Source: Mesorhizobium sp. M1E.F.Ca.ET.045.02.1.1 | Lineage (GTDB): Bacteria > Pseudomonadota > Alphaproteobacteria > Rhizobiales > Rhizobiaceae | DNA length: 64,000 nt | Assembly (NCBI RefSeq): GCF_003952485.1 | Contig: NZ_CP034447.1 | Coordinates: 2,232,001 to 2,296,000, forward strand | Reading direction: 5' to 3' | Shown here: positions 37,854 to 48,308 of the stretch, piece after piece | Layout: each line of letters begins with the position of its first letter | Numbering within the stretch: position 1 is the first letter of the stretch | Made by a program: the position numbers and the translations under genes | Notes under the pieces: model-generated | Databases searched by the model: none | Seen by the model: only the letters and a program-made list of their open reading frames with translations | Told to the model about the DNA's origin: nothing

Positions 37854-38705
37854 CTAATGCTTGCTAGCCTCCGGCGACGGCGCCTCGGGCGGCGGCAACG
37901 GGATCGAAATGCCCTCGTTGTCGAAGGCCTGCTTGGCGCGCTTGGTCATGTCGGCCTGGGTGGCGAAGTAGTCGGCCGCCGACGTCCAATAGCGCAAGGT
38001 GAGCGAAACCGTATTCTCACCGAGGCTCGCCACGAAGGCGATCGGCGCCGGCTCGCGCCGGATGCGCTTTTCGGCGCCGGCGATGCCAAGCAGCGCCTTC
38101 TGTCCGCGGTCGATGTCGTTCCACGAACCGATGCTCAAGCTGATGTCGGTGCGGCGGACGCCGTTGCGGGTGAAGTTTCGCACCGGCTGGTTCCACAGCG
38201 TCGAGTTGGGCGCCAGGATGTAGACGCCTTCGACGGTGCGCAGCTTGGTCGCGAACAGACCGATCTCCTCGACCGTGCCGGCGACCGAGCCGACCTCGAC
38301 GGATTCGCCGATGCGGAAGGGTCGCAGCGCAAGCAGCATGATGCCGGCGGCGATGTTCTGCAGCGTGCCCTGCAGCGCCAGTCCGATGGCCAGGCCGATG
38401 GCGCCGATGGCGGCGATGATGGACGCCGTCTGCACACCGAACTGGCCGAGCACCATGATGACGACAAGGATCAGGATGGCGTAGCGGACGATCTTCGAGA
38501 AGAAATGGCGAAGCGTCGCGTCGAAGCCGTGGATGTGGCTGAGGCCCGCGAAGATCGAGCGCTCGGCAAGGCCGGCGACGAAATAGCCGACCACCAGGAG
38601 GATGACCGCGCCGATTGCCGAGAAGGAATAGGAAACGATGAGTGTAGAGAGCTGCGCAAGCCCGGCCTGGACGATGAGAAGTGCGTCTTGCGGGTCTGTC
38701 GGCAT
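37854..38705 (-). CDS. Small-conductance mechanosensitive channel (MscS family)
   Basis: This 283-residue channel protein has three N-terminal hydrophobic segments. The pore helix carries the typical glycine-alanine pattern (ASIIAAIGAIGLAIGLALQGTLQNI), followed by the MscS beta-domain (RPFRIGESVEVG). Such channels release solutes when turgor rises. The ATG at 38705 starts the MPTDPQ protein; the longer form is not supported. It points against its neighbours. Confidence 0.9.
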   Translation of the reverse strand: MPTDPQDALLIVQAGLAQLSTLIVSYSFSAIGAVILLVVGYFVAGLAERSIFAGLSHIHGFDATLRHFFSKIVRYAILILVVIMVLGQFGVQTASIIAAIGAIGLAIGLALQGTLQNIAAGIMLLALRPFRIGESVEVGSVAGTVEEIGLFATKLRTVEGVYILAPNSTLWNQPVRNFTRNGVRRTDISLSIGSWNDIDRGQKALLGIAGAEKRIRREPAPIAFVASLGENTVSLTLRYWTSAADYFATQADMTKRAKQAFDNEGISIPLPPPEAPSPEASKH

Positions 38706-38856
38706 GGTGAAGTCCCCATTGGTCTTTGAGCCGATAACCCGTGCCAGGCGCAAAGGGTTCCGATTTTTTCGAGACTGCGGAACCTGTCGAAGGGTGCTGC
38801 GTTGGCGCCGGCAGAGGCGTCCGTCTTGAAACTGCAACGGAACTCTGCCTATCTAA

Positions 38857-39324
38857 GTGGTGTCACCTGATTTGCCGGGTGATTTGGTTGTTCTTGTTGG
38901 GAAAGGAAACACACTGAGAACAGCGCTGCGGAAGAAGGCCGATATCGTGCCTTCGCCGGCCGGGATCAGCGGAAGCGATGCTGCGTCCCTCGCCATCAAG
39001 ACAGTCCTTGCCAGTCTGGAAGACTCCAAGGCCGAAAACATCGTCTCAATCGACATCCAGGGTAAATCGAGCCTCGGCGACTATATGGTCATCGCCTCGG
39101 GCCGATCGCACCGTCATGTCTCGGCTGTCGCCGATCATCTCCTCAAGGCGCTCAAGGATGCCGGTCTCGGCATGGCGCGCGTCGAGGGGCTGGCCAGCGC
39201 CGACTGGGTCCTGATCGATTCGGGCGACATCATCGTCCACGTCTTCCGTCCCGAAGTCCGCGAATTCTACAATCTCGAAAAGATGTGGCAGGCGCCGGAC
39301 CTCGAGGAAGAGACCTTGCACTGA
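38857..39324 (+). CDS. rsfS: Ribosome silencing factor RsfS
   Basis: RsfS binds L14 and blocks subunit joining when nutrients are low. Family segments visible are EDSKAENIVSIDIQGKSSLGDYMVIASGRSHRHVSAVAD and the ending HVFRPEVREFYNLEKMW. The start is uncertain, since there is no in-frame ATG before the conserved core. The GTG at 38857 gives 155 residues. A CTG (38913-38915) that has GGAAAGGAAA upstream would give a protein starting at RTALRKKAD, as is usual in relatives. Its order before rlmH is conserved. Confidence 0.9.
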   Translation: MVSPDLPGDLVVLVGKGNTLRTALRKKADIVPSPAGISGSDAASLAIKTVLASLEDSKAENIVSIDIQGKSSLGDYMVIASGRSHRHVSAVADHLLKALKDAGLGMARVEGLASADWVLIDSGDIIVHVFRPEVREFYNLEKMWQAPDLEEETLH

Positions 39325-39385
39325 GCCATGTCCCGTGCCGTGACCGTTCCGGTCCGGCGCCGATCGAGGGCTCGCCGAGGCGAGG

Positions 39386-39868
39386 ATGAAGGTTACCGTT
39401 CATGCCGTGGGCCGGATGAAGACCGGCCCCGAGAGAGAGCTGGCCGGCCGCTATTTCGAGCGCTTCGCCAAGAGCGGGCCTGCGGTCGGGCTGGAATTCG
39501 CGGGCATCGTCGAGACCTCCGAGAGCCGCGGCCAGAGCGCCGACGAGCGCCGCCGCGAGGAGGGCCAGAAGCTGCAGGCCCAGTTGCAGCCGGGCGCCGT
39601 GCTCATCCTGCTCGACGAACGCGGCAAGTCGTTGACCTCCGAGGATCTGGCTGCCCGCATCGGCCAGTTGCGCGACGGCGGCCGCAAGGCGCTGGTCATT
39701 GCGATCGGCGGCGCCGACGGCCACGACAAATCCTTGCGCGAGCAGGCCGATCTGGTGCTGTCTTTCGGGGCCTTGACCTGGCCGCACCAGCTGGTGCGCG
39801 TCATGCTCGGCGAGCAACTGTACCGGATCGCCACGATCCTTTCCGGACACCCCTATCACCGCTCTTGA
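39386..39868 (+). CDS. rlmH: 23S rRNA pseudouridine-1915 N3-methyltransferase
   Basis: RlmH is a small SPOUT methyltransferase of 160 residues. Seen motifs are VHAVGRMKTGPERELAGRYFER, LLDERGKSLTSEDLA, the knot region FIAIGGADGHDKSL-like (VIAIGGADGHDKSL) and the C-terminal LVRVMLGEQLYRIATI with HPYHR. Length is typical. GGCGAGGATG precedes the start. It lies 61 bases after rsfS. Confidence 0.97.
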   Translation: MKVTVHAVGRMKTGPERELAGRYFERFAKSGPAVGLEFAGIVETSESRGQSADERRREEGQKLQAQLQPGAVLILLDERGKSLTSEDLAARIGQLRDGGRKALVIAIGGADGHDKSLREQADLVLSFGALTWPHQLVRVMLGEQLYRIATILSGHPYHRS

Positions 39869-40018
39869 GTCGTCGTCCGCGATATCACCCCCCCGAAAGC
39901 TGGGGATCACCTCCGTCTGCCCGGATTTCCGCCTCAATGGCCCGGCATCACATTGTTGCGGTTGCTTCCAACATGGTTGATGGTTCGTTAACGAAGCGGG
40001 CGATAGAGTCGAGGCCTG

Positions 40019-41353
40019 ATGTCTGAAGGCTGGAATTCGAGAACGCGCGCCTGGCGCAGCCGCTGCGGCCTGACCCTCGTCGCCGCCGTGCTTGCGCTTG
40101 GGCCGGCCCGGGCGGCGGAAAACACGCTGGCTCTCGCGCCGGATCCCGACCAGAACCGCGCCGAGTACGAGCAGGTTTCGAAGGAAATCACGCTCTCTTC
40201 CGAGCGGCTGGCCAAGCTCGCCGCCGATGTCGCGACGGTCAAGAAGGACCATGCCTCGATCAGCGCCGCGCTCATCCAGTCGGCGATGACCGAGCAGAAG
40301 CTCGGCCAGGACATCGAGGATATCGGCGCCAGGCTGGAAGGGCTGAAGGCCGAGGAAGAGAAGCTGCACGCCTCGTTGGTCGCGCGCCGCGACGTGCTGG
40401 CCGAAGTTCTCGGCGCGCTGCAGCGCATGGGGCTCAATCCGCCGCCGGCGATCCTGGTCAAGCCGGAGGACGCGCTCTCGTCGGTGCGCAGCGCCATCCT
40501 GCTCGGCGCCGTGGTGCCTGAACTGCGCCAGCAGACCGATAAGCTGCTGTCCGACCTCAAGGAACAGACGCGGGTGACGGCCTCGATCGAAGCCGAACGG
40601 GCGCGGCTCACCGCCGCCGTCACCGAGCAGACGGCGGAAAAGAAGCGGCTCACCATGCTGCTCGAAGCCAAGAAAAAGCTGCAGGCCGACACGGAGACGG
40701 CTTTGGCCGCCGAACAGCAGCATTCGCAGCAACTGGCGGCCAGGGCCGGCAGCCTCAAGGATCTCATCGCCTCGCTCGAAGCCGACAAGGCGCGCAAGGC
40801 GGCCGACCAGGCCAAGGCGGCGGAGCGGAAATCGACGGACAGCGATACGACGGCGTCCACGACCGAGCCTGCCCCGCCGCTGGTGCCGGAGGGCAACCGT
40901 TTGACCGCTTCGGCTCCGTTCGCGGCGCTCCAGGGCCAGATTGCGCTGCCGGTCATCGGCAAGATCAAACGGCGCTTCGGGACCGACGACGGCAATGGCG
41001 CGATGATGCAGGGCGACATGGTTGCGACACAATCGGGGGCCATCGTCACCGCGCCGGCGGATGGAAACGTGCTTTATGCGGGGCCGTTTCGCTCGTATGG
41101 TCAACTCTTGATCCTCAATGCGGGCGATGGGTATCATGTCGTCCTGGCAGGGATGAGCAGAATCAGCGTCGCGACTGGCCAGTCGGTGCTCGCAGGAGAA
41201 CCGGTCGGCGCGATGGGAGAGGCCCGGGTGGCAAGCACTTCGGCCTCGCAGAATGGAAATGCCACGCTGGAGCTCTATGTCGAGTTCCGCAAGGATGGAA
41301 AACCCGTCGATCCGGCCCCTTGGTGGGCGGACCGATTTTCTGGAAGGACGTGA
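40019..41353 (+). CDS. EnvC-like murein hydrolase activator (degenerate M23)
   Basis: This 444-residue exported protein has a signal peptide (about 12-37), long coiled-coil segments (about 45-275) and a C-terminal LytM/M23 domain. The metal ligands of active M23 peptidases are not preserved: the usual HxxxD region is MMQGDMVAT, and the HxH region is ELYVEF. It is therefore probably a non-catalytic activator of amidases, like EnvC. It is immediately followed by ctpA, a common order in alphaproteobacteria. Confidence 0.88.
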   Translation: MSEGWNSRTRAWRSRCGLTLVAAVLALGPARAAENTLALAPDPDQNRAEYEQVSKEITLSSERLAKLAADVATVKKDHASISAALIQSAMTEQKLGQDIEDIGARLEGLKAEEEKLHASLVARRDVLAEVLGALQRMGLNPPPAILVKPEDALSSVRSAILLGAVVPELRQQTDKLLSDLKEQTRVTASIEAERARLTAAVTEQTAEKKRLTMLLEAKKKLQADTETALAAEQQHSQQLAARAGSLKDLIASLEADKARKAADQAKAAERKSTDSDTTASTTEPAPPLVPEGNRLTASAPFAALQGQIALPVIGKIKRRFGTDDGNGAMMQGDMVATQSGAIVTAPADGNVLYAGPFRSYGQLLILNAGDGYHVVLAGMSRISVATGQSVLAGEPVGAMGEARVASTSASQNGNATLELYVEFRKDGKPVDPAPWWADRFSGRT

Positions 41354-41354
41354 A

Positions 41355-42686
41355 ATGATGCGGAAATTGTCGCTTCTGTTTGCCGGCGCGCTGATAGGCG
41401 CATCGGCAATGAGCCTGGTCTACGGCGCACCCGGCTCGGCGGCGAACGCTGCGGGCTCCGAGACATACAAGCAACTGGCGATCTTCGGCGATATCTTCGA
41501 GCGCGTGCGCGCGCAGTATGTGACGCCGCCGGATGACAAATCGCTGGTCGAGAACGCCATCAACGGCATGCTCGCCTCGCTCGATCCGCACTCCTCCTAC
41601 ATGAACGCGGAGCAGGCGCAGGACATGCGCGTGCAGACCAAGGGCGAGTTCGGCGGCCTCGGCATCGAGGTCACCATGGAAAATGACCTCGTCAAGGTGA
41701 TCACGCCGATCGACGACACGCCGGCCGCCAAGGCGGGCGTGCTTGCCGGCGACTACATCGCCAAGATCGACGGCGAGGAGGTGCGCGGCCTCACCCTCAA
41801 CGACGCCGTCGAGAAGATGCGCGGTCCGGTCAACACGCCGATCAAGCTCACCATCCTGCGCCAGGGCGCCGACAAGCCGATCGAGCTGACGGTCGTGCGC
41901 GACATCATCAAGGTCAAGGCGGTGAAGTACCGGGTCGAGAACGACGTCGGCTACATGAAGATCACCTCCTTCACCGAAAAGACCTATGACGATCTCGAGA
42001 ACGCCATCGAGAACATCAAGAAGCAGGTGCCGAACGACAAGCTGAAGGGTTATGTGCTCGATCTGCGCCTCAATCCGGGCGGCCTGCTCGACCAGGCGGT
42101 AAGCGTGTCGGACGCCTTCCTGAAGCGCGGCGAGATCGTTTCGACCCGCGGCCGCGACCCGAAGGACGTCACCCGCTTCGACGCCAAGCCGAAGCAGAAC
42201 GACGACATCGGCGGCAAGCCGCTGATCGTGCTGGTCAATGGCGGCTCGGCGAGCGCGTCCGAGATCGTCGCCGGCGCGCTGCAGGATCTGCGCCGCGCCA
42301 CCGTCGTCGGTACGCAGTCCTTCGGCAAGGGCTCGGTGCAGACCATCATCCCGCTCGGCGAGAATGGCGCGCTCAGGCTGACTACGGCGCTCTATTACAC
42401 GCCGTCGGGCAAGTCGATCCAGGGCAAGGGCATCACGCCCGACATCAAGGTCGACCAGCCGCTGCCGCCGGACCTGCAGGGCAGGGACCTGACCCGCGGC
42501 GAATCCGACCTCAAGGGCCACATCAAGGGTGCCGACGAGAGCTCCACCGGCTCGGGCTCTGCCGCCTATGTGCCGCCGGAACCGAAGGACGACCTGCAGC
42601 TGATCTATGCCGAGCAGCTTCTGCGCGGCCAAAAGACCGATCCGTCGTTCCCGCCGAACCCGGACAAGGCCGTGCTGAACCAGTAA
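41355..42686 (+). CDS. ctpA: Carboxy-terminal processing peptidase (S41)
   Basis: This 443-residue periplasmic serine protease has a signal peptide (first 30 residues), a PDZ domain (about 90-165, MENDLVKVITPIDDTPAAKAG) and an S41 domain with the catalytic Ser in NGGSASASEIVAGAL and Lys in QSFGKGSVQT. It cuts the C-terminus of target proteins and often regulates cell-wall hydrolases. Starts at 41355 and 41358 are both ATG; the former is used. It may act with the upstream EnvC-like gene. The Gly/Ser-rich tail follows TGSGSAAYVPPEP. Confidence 0.95.
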   Translation: MMRKLSLLFAGALIGASAMSLVYGAPGSAANAAGSETYKQLAIFGDIFERVRAQYVTPPDDKSLVENAINGMLASLDPHSSYMNAEQAQDMRVQTKGEFGGLGIEVTMENDLVKVITPIDDTPAAKAGVLAGDYIAKIDGEEVRGLTLNDAVEKMRGPVNTPIKLTILRQGADKPIELTVVRDIIKVKAVKYRVENDVGYMKITSFTEKTYDDLENAIENIKKQVPNDKLKGYVLDLRLNPGGLLDQAVSVSDAFLKRGEIVSTRGRDPKDVTRFDAKPKQNDDIGGKPLIVLVNGGSASASEIVAGALQDLRRATVVGTQSFGKGSVQTIIPLGENGALRLTTALYYTPSGKSIQGKGITPDIKVDQPLPPDLQGRDLTRGESDLKGHIKGADESSTGSGSAAYVPPEPKDDLQLIYAEQLLRGQKTDPSFPPNPDKAVLNQ

Positions 42687-42875
42687 TTGGCGGCGCGGCC
42701 GGAGGAAGACTCTGGCCGACCGACCGAAGCGATGCGATGCTGCCGGAACCGCGAGGTTCCGGCAGTTTGATTCGGGGACAAGTTGATTCGGGAACAGGCG
42801 CTGGGGCGCCGAGGGTTTTTTCGCACGTGACGGCTGAGGATTCGATCGGCTGGATTGCGGGCTTGGGGATGCGGC

Positions 42876-44069
42876 TTGGCTGACACCGGCAAGGACATCG
42901 AACGCCCGCTCGGGCAGACGCTCCGGCCTCAGCGCCCTGCCCCGCGCGGCCTCGGCGCCGGCACGCTTGGCGCGGCGGTCGCCATCCTCGCCGTGATCGG
43001 CGTTTCAGGTGCGATCGCGTTGCGTGAAAAACCGTTCCGCAAGCCGGAAGAGATAGCCGTTTCGACGCCGAAGGTGGCCGTGGCGCCAACCCCCGCGCCG
43101 ACACCGGCGCCGGCGCCGGCCGAGGTGGCGACGGCGAACCCCACGGCGAGCACACCGATGAACAGCGGCGGCCCGCAGATCATCCATGTCCAGACCGAGG
43201 AGGGTGATGGTCCCCCCAAGGCGGGGATCATCATCCGCGATCCTTCGACGCTCGGCCAGAATCTCAAAGTCGCGCATCTTCCCGACAGGGCGCTGATCGA
43301 GCCCAGCGACAGCGGTCCGCTGCCGATCCGTTCAGCCGACGGCAGGCGGCCGTTCGACGTCTATGCGCGGCCGTGGTCCGGCGCGCGCGGCGCTCGCGTG
43401 GCGATCGTCATCGGCGGGCTCGCGGTATCGCAGACCGGCACGCAGGCGGCGATCGCCAAGCTGCCGGCCGAGGTGACGCTTGCCTTCGCGCCGCAGGGCA
43501 ACAGCATCGGCCGCTGGATGCAGGCGGCGCGGCAGAGCGGGCATGAGATCGTCATGCAGATACCGCTCGAGCCGTTCGACTATCCGAGCGTCAATCCGGG
43601 GCGCAACACGCTGACGGTCTCGGCGAGCCCGGACGAGAACCTGAATAGCCTGCGCTGGGCGCTGTCGCGGACGACCAACTACACCGGCGTCATGAACTAT
43701 ATGGGCGCGCGCTTTTCGGCCGATGCAAACGCGATGGGACCGTTCATGGCCGAACTCGGCAAGCGAGGGCTTGCCTATGTCGACGACGGCTCGTCCGCGC
43801 GGAGCCTGGCGCCCGACCTTGCGCTCAAGGACGGCGTGCCTTTCGTGGCCGGCGACATGGCGATCGACGCGGTGCAGGATCGCGGCGAGATCCTCAAGAA
43901 GCTGGACAGTCTGGAAGCGACTGCCCGCGCCAAGGGCACCGCCGTGGGCATCGGCTCGGCTTTCGATATCACCGTCGACACGGTGACGTCCTGGGTGGCC
44001 GAGGCGAAGAAGCGCGGCATCGAGATCGTGCCGATCTCGGCTGTCGCCATCGATCCGCAAAAAGGCTAG
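42876..44069 (+). CDS. Divergent polysaccharide deacetylase family protein
   Basis: This protein of about 397 residues has an N-terminal membrane anchor (about 25-45) and a Pro/Ala-rich linker (about 60-85). Its C-terminal domain is of the divergent polysaccharide-deacetylase type ([30 protein letters not shown], [15 protein letters not shown]). Starts at TTG 42855 and TTG 42876 are possible and neither is strong; the second has a GGGGAT stretch in front. The family sits beside ctpA in alphaproteobacteria and its exact substrate is unclear. Confidence 0.85.
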   Translation: MADTGKDIERPLGQTLRPQRPAPRGLGAGTLGAAVAILAVIGVSGAIALREKPFRKPEEIAVSTPKVAVAPTPAPTPAPAPAEVATANPTASTPMNSGGPQIIHVQTEEGDGPPKAGIIIRDPSTLGQNLKVAHLPDRALIEPSDSGPLPIRSADGRRPFDVYARPWSGARGARVAIVIGGLAVSQTGTQAAIAKLPAEVTLAFAPQGNSIGRWMQAARQSGHEIVMQIPLEPFDYPSVNPGRNTLTVSASPDENLNSLRWALSRTTNYTGVMNYMGARFSADANAMGPFMAELGKRGLAYVDDGSSARSLAPDLALKDGVPFVAGDMAIDAVQDRGEILKKLDSLEATARAKGTAVGIGSAFDITVDTVTSWVAEAKKRGIEIVPISAVAIDPQKG

Positions 44070-44103
44070 TCATCGGGCTCTCGCCGATGCTGGAATCCAG
44101 GAA

Positions 44104-44622
44104 ATGTCCAAGAAAATGATCGATCCCGAGACGCTGCCTTATCGTCCCTGTGTAGGACTGATGATCCTCAACCGCGCCGGGCTGGTCTGGGTCGGACACC
44201 GCATCGCCGAGCCGGACAGCGAGTTTTCCGGCACCACGAAACTCTGGCAGATGCCGCAAGGCGGCATCGACAAGGGCGAGGAGCCGCTTACCGCGGCCGA
44301 GCGGGAGCTTCATGAGGAGACCGGCATGCGCAGCGTGTCGCTGCTTGCTGAGGCGCCGCACTGGATCAACTACGACCTGCCGCCGCATCTGGTCGGCGTC
44401 GCCTTCAAGGGGCGCTATCGCGGCCAGACGCAGAAATGGTTCGCCTACCGCTTCGAGGGCGACGAGAGCGAGATCCGGATCAACCCGCCGCCGGGCGGCC
44501 ACAAGGCCGAATTCGATCAATGGTCATGGCGGCCGATGCAGGAATTGCCCGACCTGATCGTGCCGTTCAAGCGCCAGGTCTACGAGCAGGTGGTGGCCGC
44601 ATTTCAGCACCTGGCCTCATAG
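44104..44622 (+). CDS. rppH: RNA pyrophosphohydrolase
   Basis: RppH removes pyrophosphate from the 5' end of mRNA and starts its decay. The 172-residue protein has the Nudix box beginning [20 protein letters not shown] and continuing ETGM. Its family context [20 protein letters not shown] is normal. It follows the deacetylase gene by 34 bases and probably shares its transcript. Confidence 0.95.
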   Translation: MSKKMIDPETLPYRPCVGLMILNRAGLVWVGHRIAEPDSEFSGTTKLWQMPQGGIDKGEEPLTAAERELHEETGMRSVSLLAEAPHWINYDLPPHLVGVAFKGRYRGQTQKWFAYRFEGDESEIRINPPPGGHKAEFDQWSWRPMQELPDLIVPFKRQVYEQVVAAFQHLAS

Positions 44623-45026
44623 TGGCGAGTTTGCGGGTGCCGGAGGCGTCCCGATCAGGACAGCTGAAAAAGGGTTCGCACTGTTCGGGATCAGGCTCTA
44701 TTGATGTTGATGCCGATGCGCCGCAAATAAGAGGCAGACATGAACAACGCATGGCAAGCGCACCTTAGCCGAGCGTCAGCGCCCGCCCCTCACCTGCCTG
44801 CCGGCATCCTCTCCCCGTATAGTGACGGGGAGAGGGGCGCTCTCATCGCCGGTTTCGCCAATCACCCGCGTTGCAAAAAAGAGGCGCGGAAGTTGGGGTC
44901 AGCCCCTTCTCCCCGTCACTATACGGGGAGAAGTGCCCGGCAGGGCGATGAGGGGCAGCGCCGGCGTCGACAGCCACGCGCCTCCGCAACAAGTGCAACC
45001 CGTCTTTGTTTGACGCAATTGCCTCG
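44623..45026. other. Intergenic region with a palindromic element
   Basis: This 404-base gap contains no gene that I can support. Its main feature is the palindromic element at about 44778-44968. Confidence 0.55.
44778..44968. repeat. Palindromic intergenic element before alr
   Basis: Arms around 44780-44838 and 44901-44962 are roughly reverse complementary, with shared stretches GCCCCTCACC..GCCGG and TCTCCCCGTATAGTGACGG. Similar design to the element at 53931-54073 but with a distinct inner sequence. Confidence 0.75.
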
Positions 45027-46169
45027 ATGAGCGACGCCAAAGTGCCTTTGCCGCAAACGCCCGCCACCGGTAGCTCGACGGTCAGCGAAGCGGCGGCCGG
45101 CGCGGTCCTGACCATCGATCTCGGCGCCATCCGCGAGAATTACCGGCGGCTCAAGGCGCGGCTGGCGGGCGTGCGCTGCGCTGGCGTGCTCAAAGCCGAC
45201 GGCTATGGTCTCGGCGCCGCGCCAGTGGCATCGGCGCTGATCAAGGAAGGCTGCGACATCTTCTTCGTCGCGCTGCTCGGCGAGGGCATCGCGCTGCGTG
45301 AGGCGCTCGGGCCGGGACATGACATCTTTGTCCTCAACGGTCTGCCGCCGGGCTCGGAATCGGAAGCACTCGCGGCCGGACTTCATCCCGTCATCAACAG
45401 CGCAGCCCAACTGACGGCGTGGCGCGAAGTGGCGCGGGCCACTGAGCGAAGGCTGCCCGCCGCGATCCAGGTCGACAGCGGCATGTCGCGGCTCGGCATG
45501 CCGCCGGCTGAAGTCGAGGCGCTGGCGAAGGACGCCTTCGACGGCATCGACATCCGGCTCATCATGAGTCACCTCGCCTGCGCCGACGAGCCGCGCAATC
45601 CGGCGAACGAACAACAATGGCTGGCATTCGAACGACTACGGAAGGTGCTGCCCGAGGCCCCTGCCTCGCTCGCCAATTCGTCCGGCATCTTTCTCGGATC
45701 CTCCTACCACTTCGATCTCGCCCGTCCGGGCGCCGCGCTCTACGGCGTCAACCCGACGCCGGGCAAGCCCAACCCGATGCTGCCGGTGGTGCGGCTGCAA
45801 GCGAAGGTGGCGCAGACGCGCGGCGTCGAGGAAGGCGCCGGCGTCGGCTACGGCCACACCTACCATGCGAGCGGGCCGCTCAGGCTGGCGACGATCTCGC
45901 TCGGCTATGCCGATGGCTGGCACCGGCGAGCCGCTTCGGCCGCCTGGTTCGAGGGCGTGCGGCTGCCCTTCGTCGGCCGGGTATCGATGGATTCGATCAT
46001 CCTCGACATCTCCGCGCTTCCGGCCGGCAGCCTCGGCGAGGGCGACCTCGTCGAGCTCGTCGGTCCGTCGCAAAGCGTCGATGATGTGGCCGGCCAAGCC
46101 GGCACCATCGGCTACGAGGTGCTGACCAGCCTGGGTGCGCGCTTTCACCGCCGCTATATCGGCGAATAA
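45027..46169 (+). CDS. alr: Alanine racemase
   Basis: Alr interconverts L- and D-alanine with pyridoxal phosphate. The 380 residues contain the PLP Lys at about 56 ([12 protein letters not shown]) and the second-base region [13 protein letters not shown], with GYADGWHR nearby. The following gene, dadA, oxidises D-alanine, so the two together run L-alanine catabolism. An in-frame TTG at 45006 would add 7 residues; the ATG at 45027 is preferred. Confidence 0.95.
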   Translation: MSDAKVPLPQTPATGSSTVSEAAAGAVLTIDLGAIRENYRRLKARLAGVRCAGVLKADGYGLGAAPVASALIKEGCDIFFVALLGEGIALREALGPGHDIFVLNGLPPGSESEALAAGLHPVINSAAQLTAWREVARATERRLPAAIQVDSGMSRLGMPPAEVEALAKDAFDGIDIRLIMSHLACADEPRNPANEQQWLAFERLRKVLPEAPASLANSSGIFLGSSYHFDLARPGAALYGVNPTPGKPNPMLPVVRLQAKVAQTRGVEEGAGVGYGHTYHASGPLRLATISLGYADGWHRRAASAAWFEGVRLPFVGRVSMDSIILDISALPAGSLGEGDLVELVGPSQSVDDVAGQAGTIGYEVLTSLGARFHRRYIGE

Positions 46170-46261
46170 CCGGCAACCCCTTGGCGGGCGCTGTAAAATC
46201 CGGCAGACAGGTTGAACGGCCGGACGCTGCTGCGTCACGATCGACTTTGAGGGAGCATAGA

Positions 46262-47521
46262 ATGAAAGTCCTGGTGCTGGGCGGCGGCGTGATCGGGATC
46301 ACCACCGCTTACTTCCTTGCCGAGGCCGGCCACGAAGTCACGGTGATCGACCGGCAGCAGGGGCCGGCGCTGGAGACCAGCTTCGCCAATGCCGGCGAAG
46401 TGTCGCCCGGCTACGCCTCGCCATGGGCCGGGCCCGGCATCCCGGTGAAAGCGGTCAAATGGTTGCTGATGAAATATGGCCCGCTTGTCGTGCGGCCGGC
46501 CTTCGATCCGCATATGTGGACGTGGCTCATCAAGATGCTGCGCAACTGCACGGCCGAGCGCTATGCGCTCAACAAATCGCGCATGGTGCCGGTCGCCGAA
46601 TACAGCCGCGACACGCTGAAGGCGCTGCGGGCCGCGACGGGCATCACCTATGACGAGCGATCCAAGGGCACGCTGCAGCTCTTCCGCAAGCAGAAGCAGC
46701 TCGACGGTACGGGCGGCGATGTCGAGGTGCTGAAGAAATACGGCGTTCCCTACGAGGTCCTCGACCGGGACGGCTGCATCGCGGCCGAGCCGGGGCTGGC
46801 CGGCGTGCGCGAAAAGTTCGTCGGCGGTCTCAGGCTGCCGGGCGACGAGACCGGCGACTGCAAGATGTTCACCGAGAAGCTGGCCGAGCTCTGCGTGGCG
46901 CGCGGCGTCAGCTTCGAATACGGCACGACCATCCGGCGCGTCGTCAGGAACCGCAACCGAGTCGTCCAGGTCGGCACCGACAAGGGCTGGCGGACGGCGG
47001 AGGCCTATGTGATGGCGCTGGGCAGCTACTCGGCCCCTTTCATGCGCAAGATGAAGCGGCCGATCCCGGTCTATCCGGTCAAGGGTTATTCGATCACCGT
47101 GCCGATCACGGATGCCGAGGCGGCGCCGGTGTCGACCGTCATGGACGAGACCTACAAGGTGGCGATCACCAGGCTCGGCGACCGCATCCGCGTCGGCGGC
47201 ACCGCGGAGATTTCTGGCTTCGACCTTCGCCTGCACGAATCGCGCCGCCGTACGCTCGAGCACTCGGTCGGCGACCTGTTTCCGGGCGGCGGCGACCTCA
47301 AGGCGGCGAGTTTCTGGTGCGGCTTGCGGCCGATGACGCCGGATGGGCCGCCTCTGGTCGGGCGCAGCGAATTGTCCAATCTCTATCTCAACACCGGCCA
47401 CGGCACGCTGGGCTGGACCATGGCCTGCGGCTCCGCCAGGGTGCTTTCCGACATCATCTCCAACCGGGTGCCGGAGATCAACGCGCTCGACCTTAGCCCG
47501 GACCGGTATCTCAAGGCTTGA
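46262..47521 (+). CDS. dadA: D-amino acid dehydrogenase
   Basis: DadA oxidises D-alanine to pyruvate and ammonia at the membrane using FAD. The 419 residues open with the FAD-binding fingerprint [21 protein letters not shown]. Family segments later are [30 protein letters not shown] and [25 protein letters not shown] precedes the start by 8 bases. It pairs with alr, 92 bases upstream. Confidence 0.95.
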   Translation: MKVLVLGGGVIGITTAYFLAEAGHEVTVIDRQQGPALETSFANAGEVSPGYASPWAGPGIPVKAVKWLLMKYGPLVVRPAFDPHMWTWLIKMLRNCTAERYALNKSRMVPVAEYSRDTLKALRAATGITYDERSKGTLQLFRKQKQLDGTGGDVEVLKKYGVPYEVLDRDGCIAAEPGLAGVREKFVGGLRLPGDETGDCKMFTEKLAELCVARGVSFEYGTTIRRVVRNRNRVVQVGTDKGWRTAEAYVMALGSYSAPFMRKMKRPIPVYPVKGYSITVPITDAEAAPVSTVMDETYKVAITRLGDRIRVGGTAEISGFDLRLHESRRRTLEHSVGDLFPGGGDLKAASFWCGLRPMTPDGPPLVGRSELSNLYLNTGHGTLGWTMACGSARVLSDIISNRVPEINALDLSPDRYLKA

Positions 47522-47673
47522 AGCGCGTCGCGTCGAAACGACTTCGAGCGTCGCTTGGAACGCCTGCCTGCCCCTCGCGTCGGAACGCGTTGCAGCCACA
47601 CTCGCCGACTTTGTGGCGAGGGAATGGCGGGACGGCACGCCGGTTGCTATCGTTGGCCATGGTGGGGGTTGTG

Positions 47674-48246
47674 ATGCGCTCATTTCTCTGGGTTGCGGCG
47701 ACCGGATGCATGATCTGTACCTCGGCGGCGTTCGCGGCGGACAAGACGGTGCATGACAATGACTACGGTTTTTCGCTCACCTATCCCGAGGGATGGACGA
47801 GCCAAGCCCTGTCCGGCAACAGCATACGGCTTAAGGTCAAATCCGCGGAAGGCTTGACCTGCATGGTTTCGGAGAACCCCTACGATCCGTCCGCTCCGGA
47901 CAGCCCGCGCGATCCCGAGGCGTTCATGGACAAGGACTGGTCGCTGAGCAACTGGCGGACAATGGTCGGTGCCGCCTTTGGTTCGGCCAGCTTCAGCAAG
48001 GACAGATTGGCGCGATTTCCCGACGGCTATCCTGTGCGGCTGGCCGACATGGATTTCTACTATGCCGACGACAATGTCAGCTTCCACGGTCATGGCAGCG
48101 TTGCGCTCTCGCTGCGTCGCGCGCATTTCGGCTTCGTCAGCTGCGGCGTCGCGGGCGACACTCCCGAAGAGGTAGAGCGGAAGTGGGCGCCGCTGGCGAG
48201 CGAAGCCGAAAAGGTGGTGAGCTCGTTCGTGCTCGACGCGGACTAA
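47674..48246 (+). CDS. Secreted PsbP-like/DUF1795-like hypothetical protein
   Basis: This 190-residue protein has a signal peptide (about 1-22, CTSAAFA) and a mature domain beginning DYGFSLTYPEGWTSQ. That opening is typical of PsbP/DUF1795-like domains whose function is mostly unknown. The ATG at 47674 is selected; the GTG at 47671 and ATG at 47659 are also possible. It ends EVERKWAPLASEAEKVVSSF. It is not linked to a known pathway here. Confidence 0.7.
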   Translation: MRSFLWVAATGCMICTSAAFAADKTVHDNDYGFSLTYPEGWTSQALSGNSIRLKVKSAEGLTCMVSENPYDPSAPDSPRDPEAFMDKDWSLSNWRTMVGAAFGSASFSKDRLARFPDGYPVRLADMDFYYADDNVSFHGHGSVALSLRRAHFGFVSCGVAGDTPEEVERKWAPLASEAEKVVSSFVLDAD

Positions 48247-48260
48247 CTGTTTGTTTTCAC

Positions 48261-48308
48261 GCAATTCCGGACGGAAAACCGCCAAGCACTTTTCCTGGAA
48301 TTGCTCTA
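48261..48308. repeat. Short palindromic repeat, copy 1 of 2
   Basis: GCAATTCC...GGAATTGC arms bracket a region with GGACGGAAAACCG and CACTTTTCCT. A near copy lies at 63244-63292. The right end overlaps the stop codon of the LysR gene (its stop complement is 48306-48308). Confidence 0.75.
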
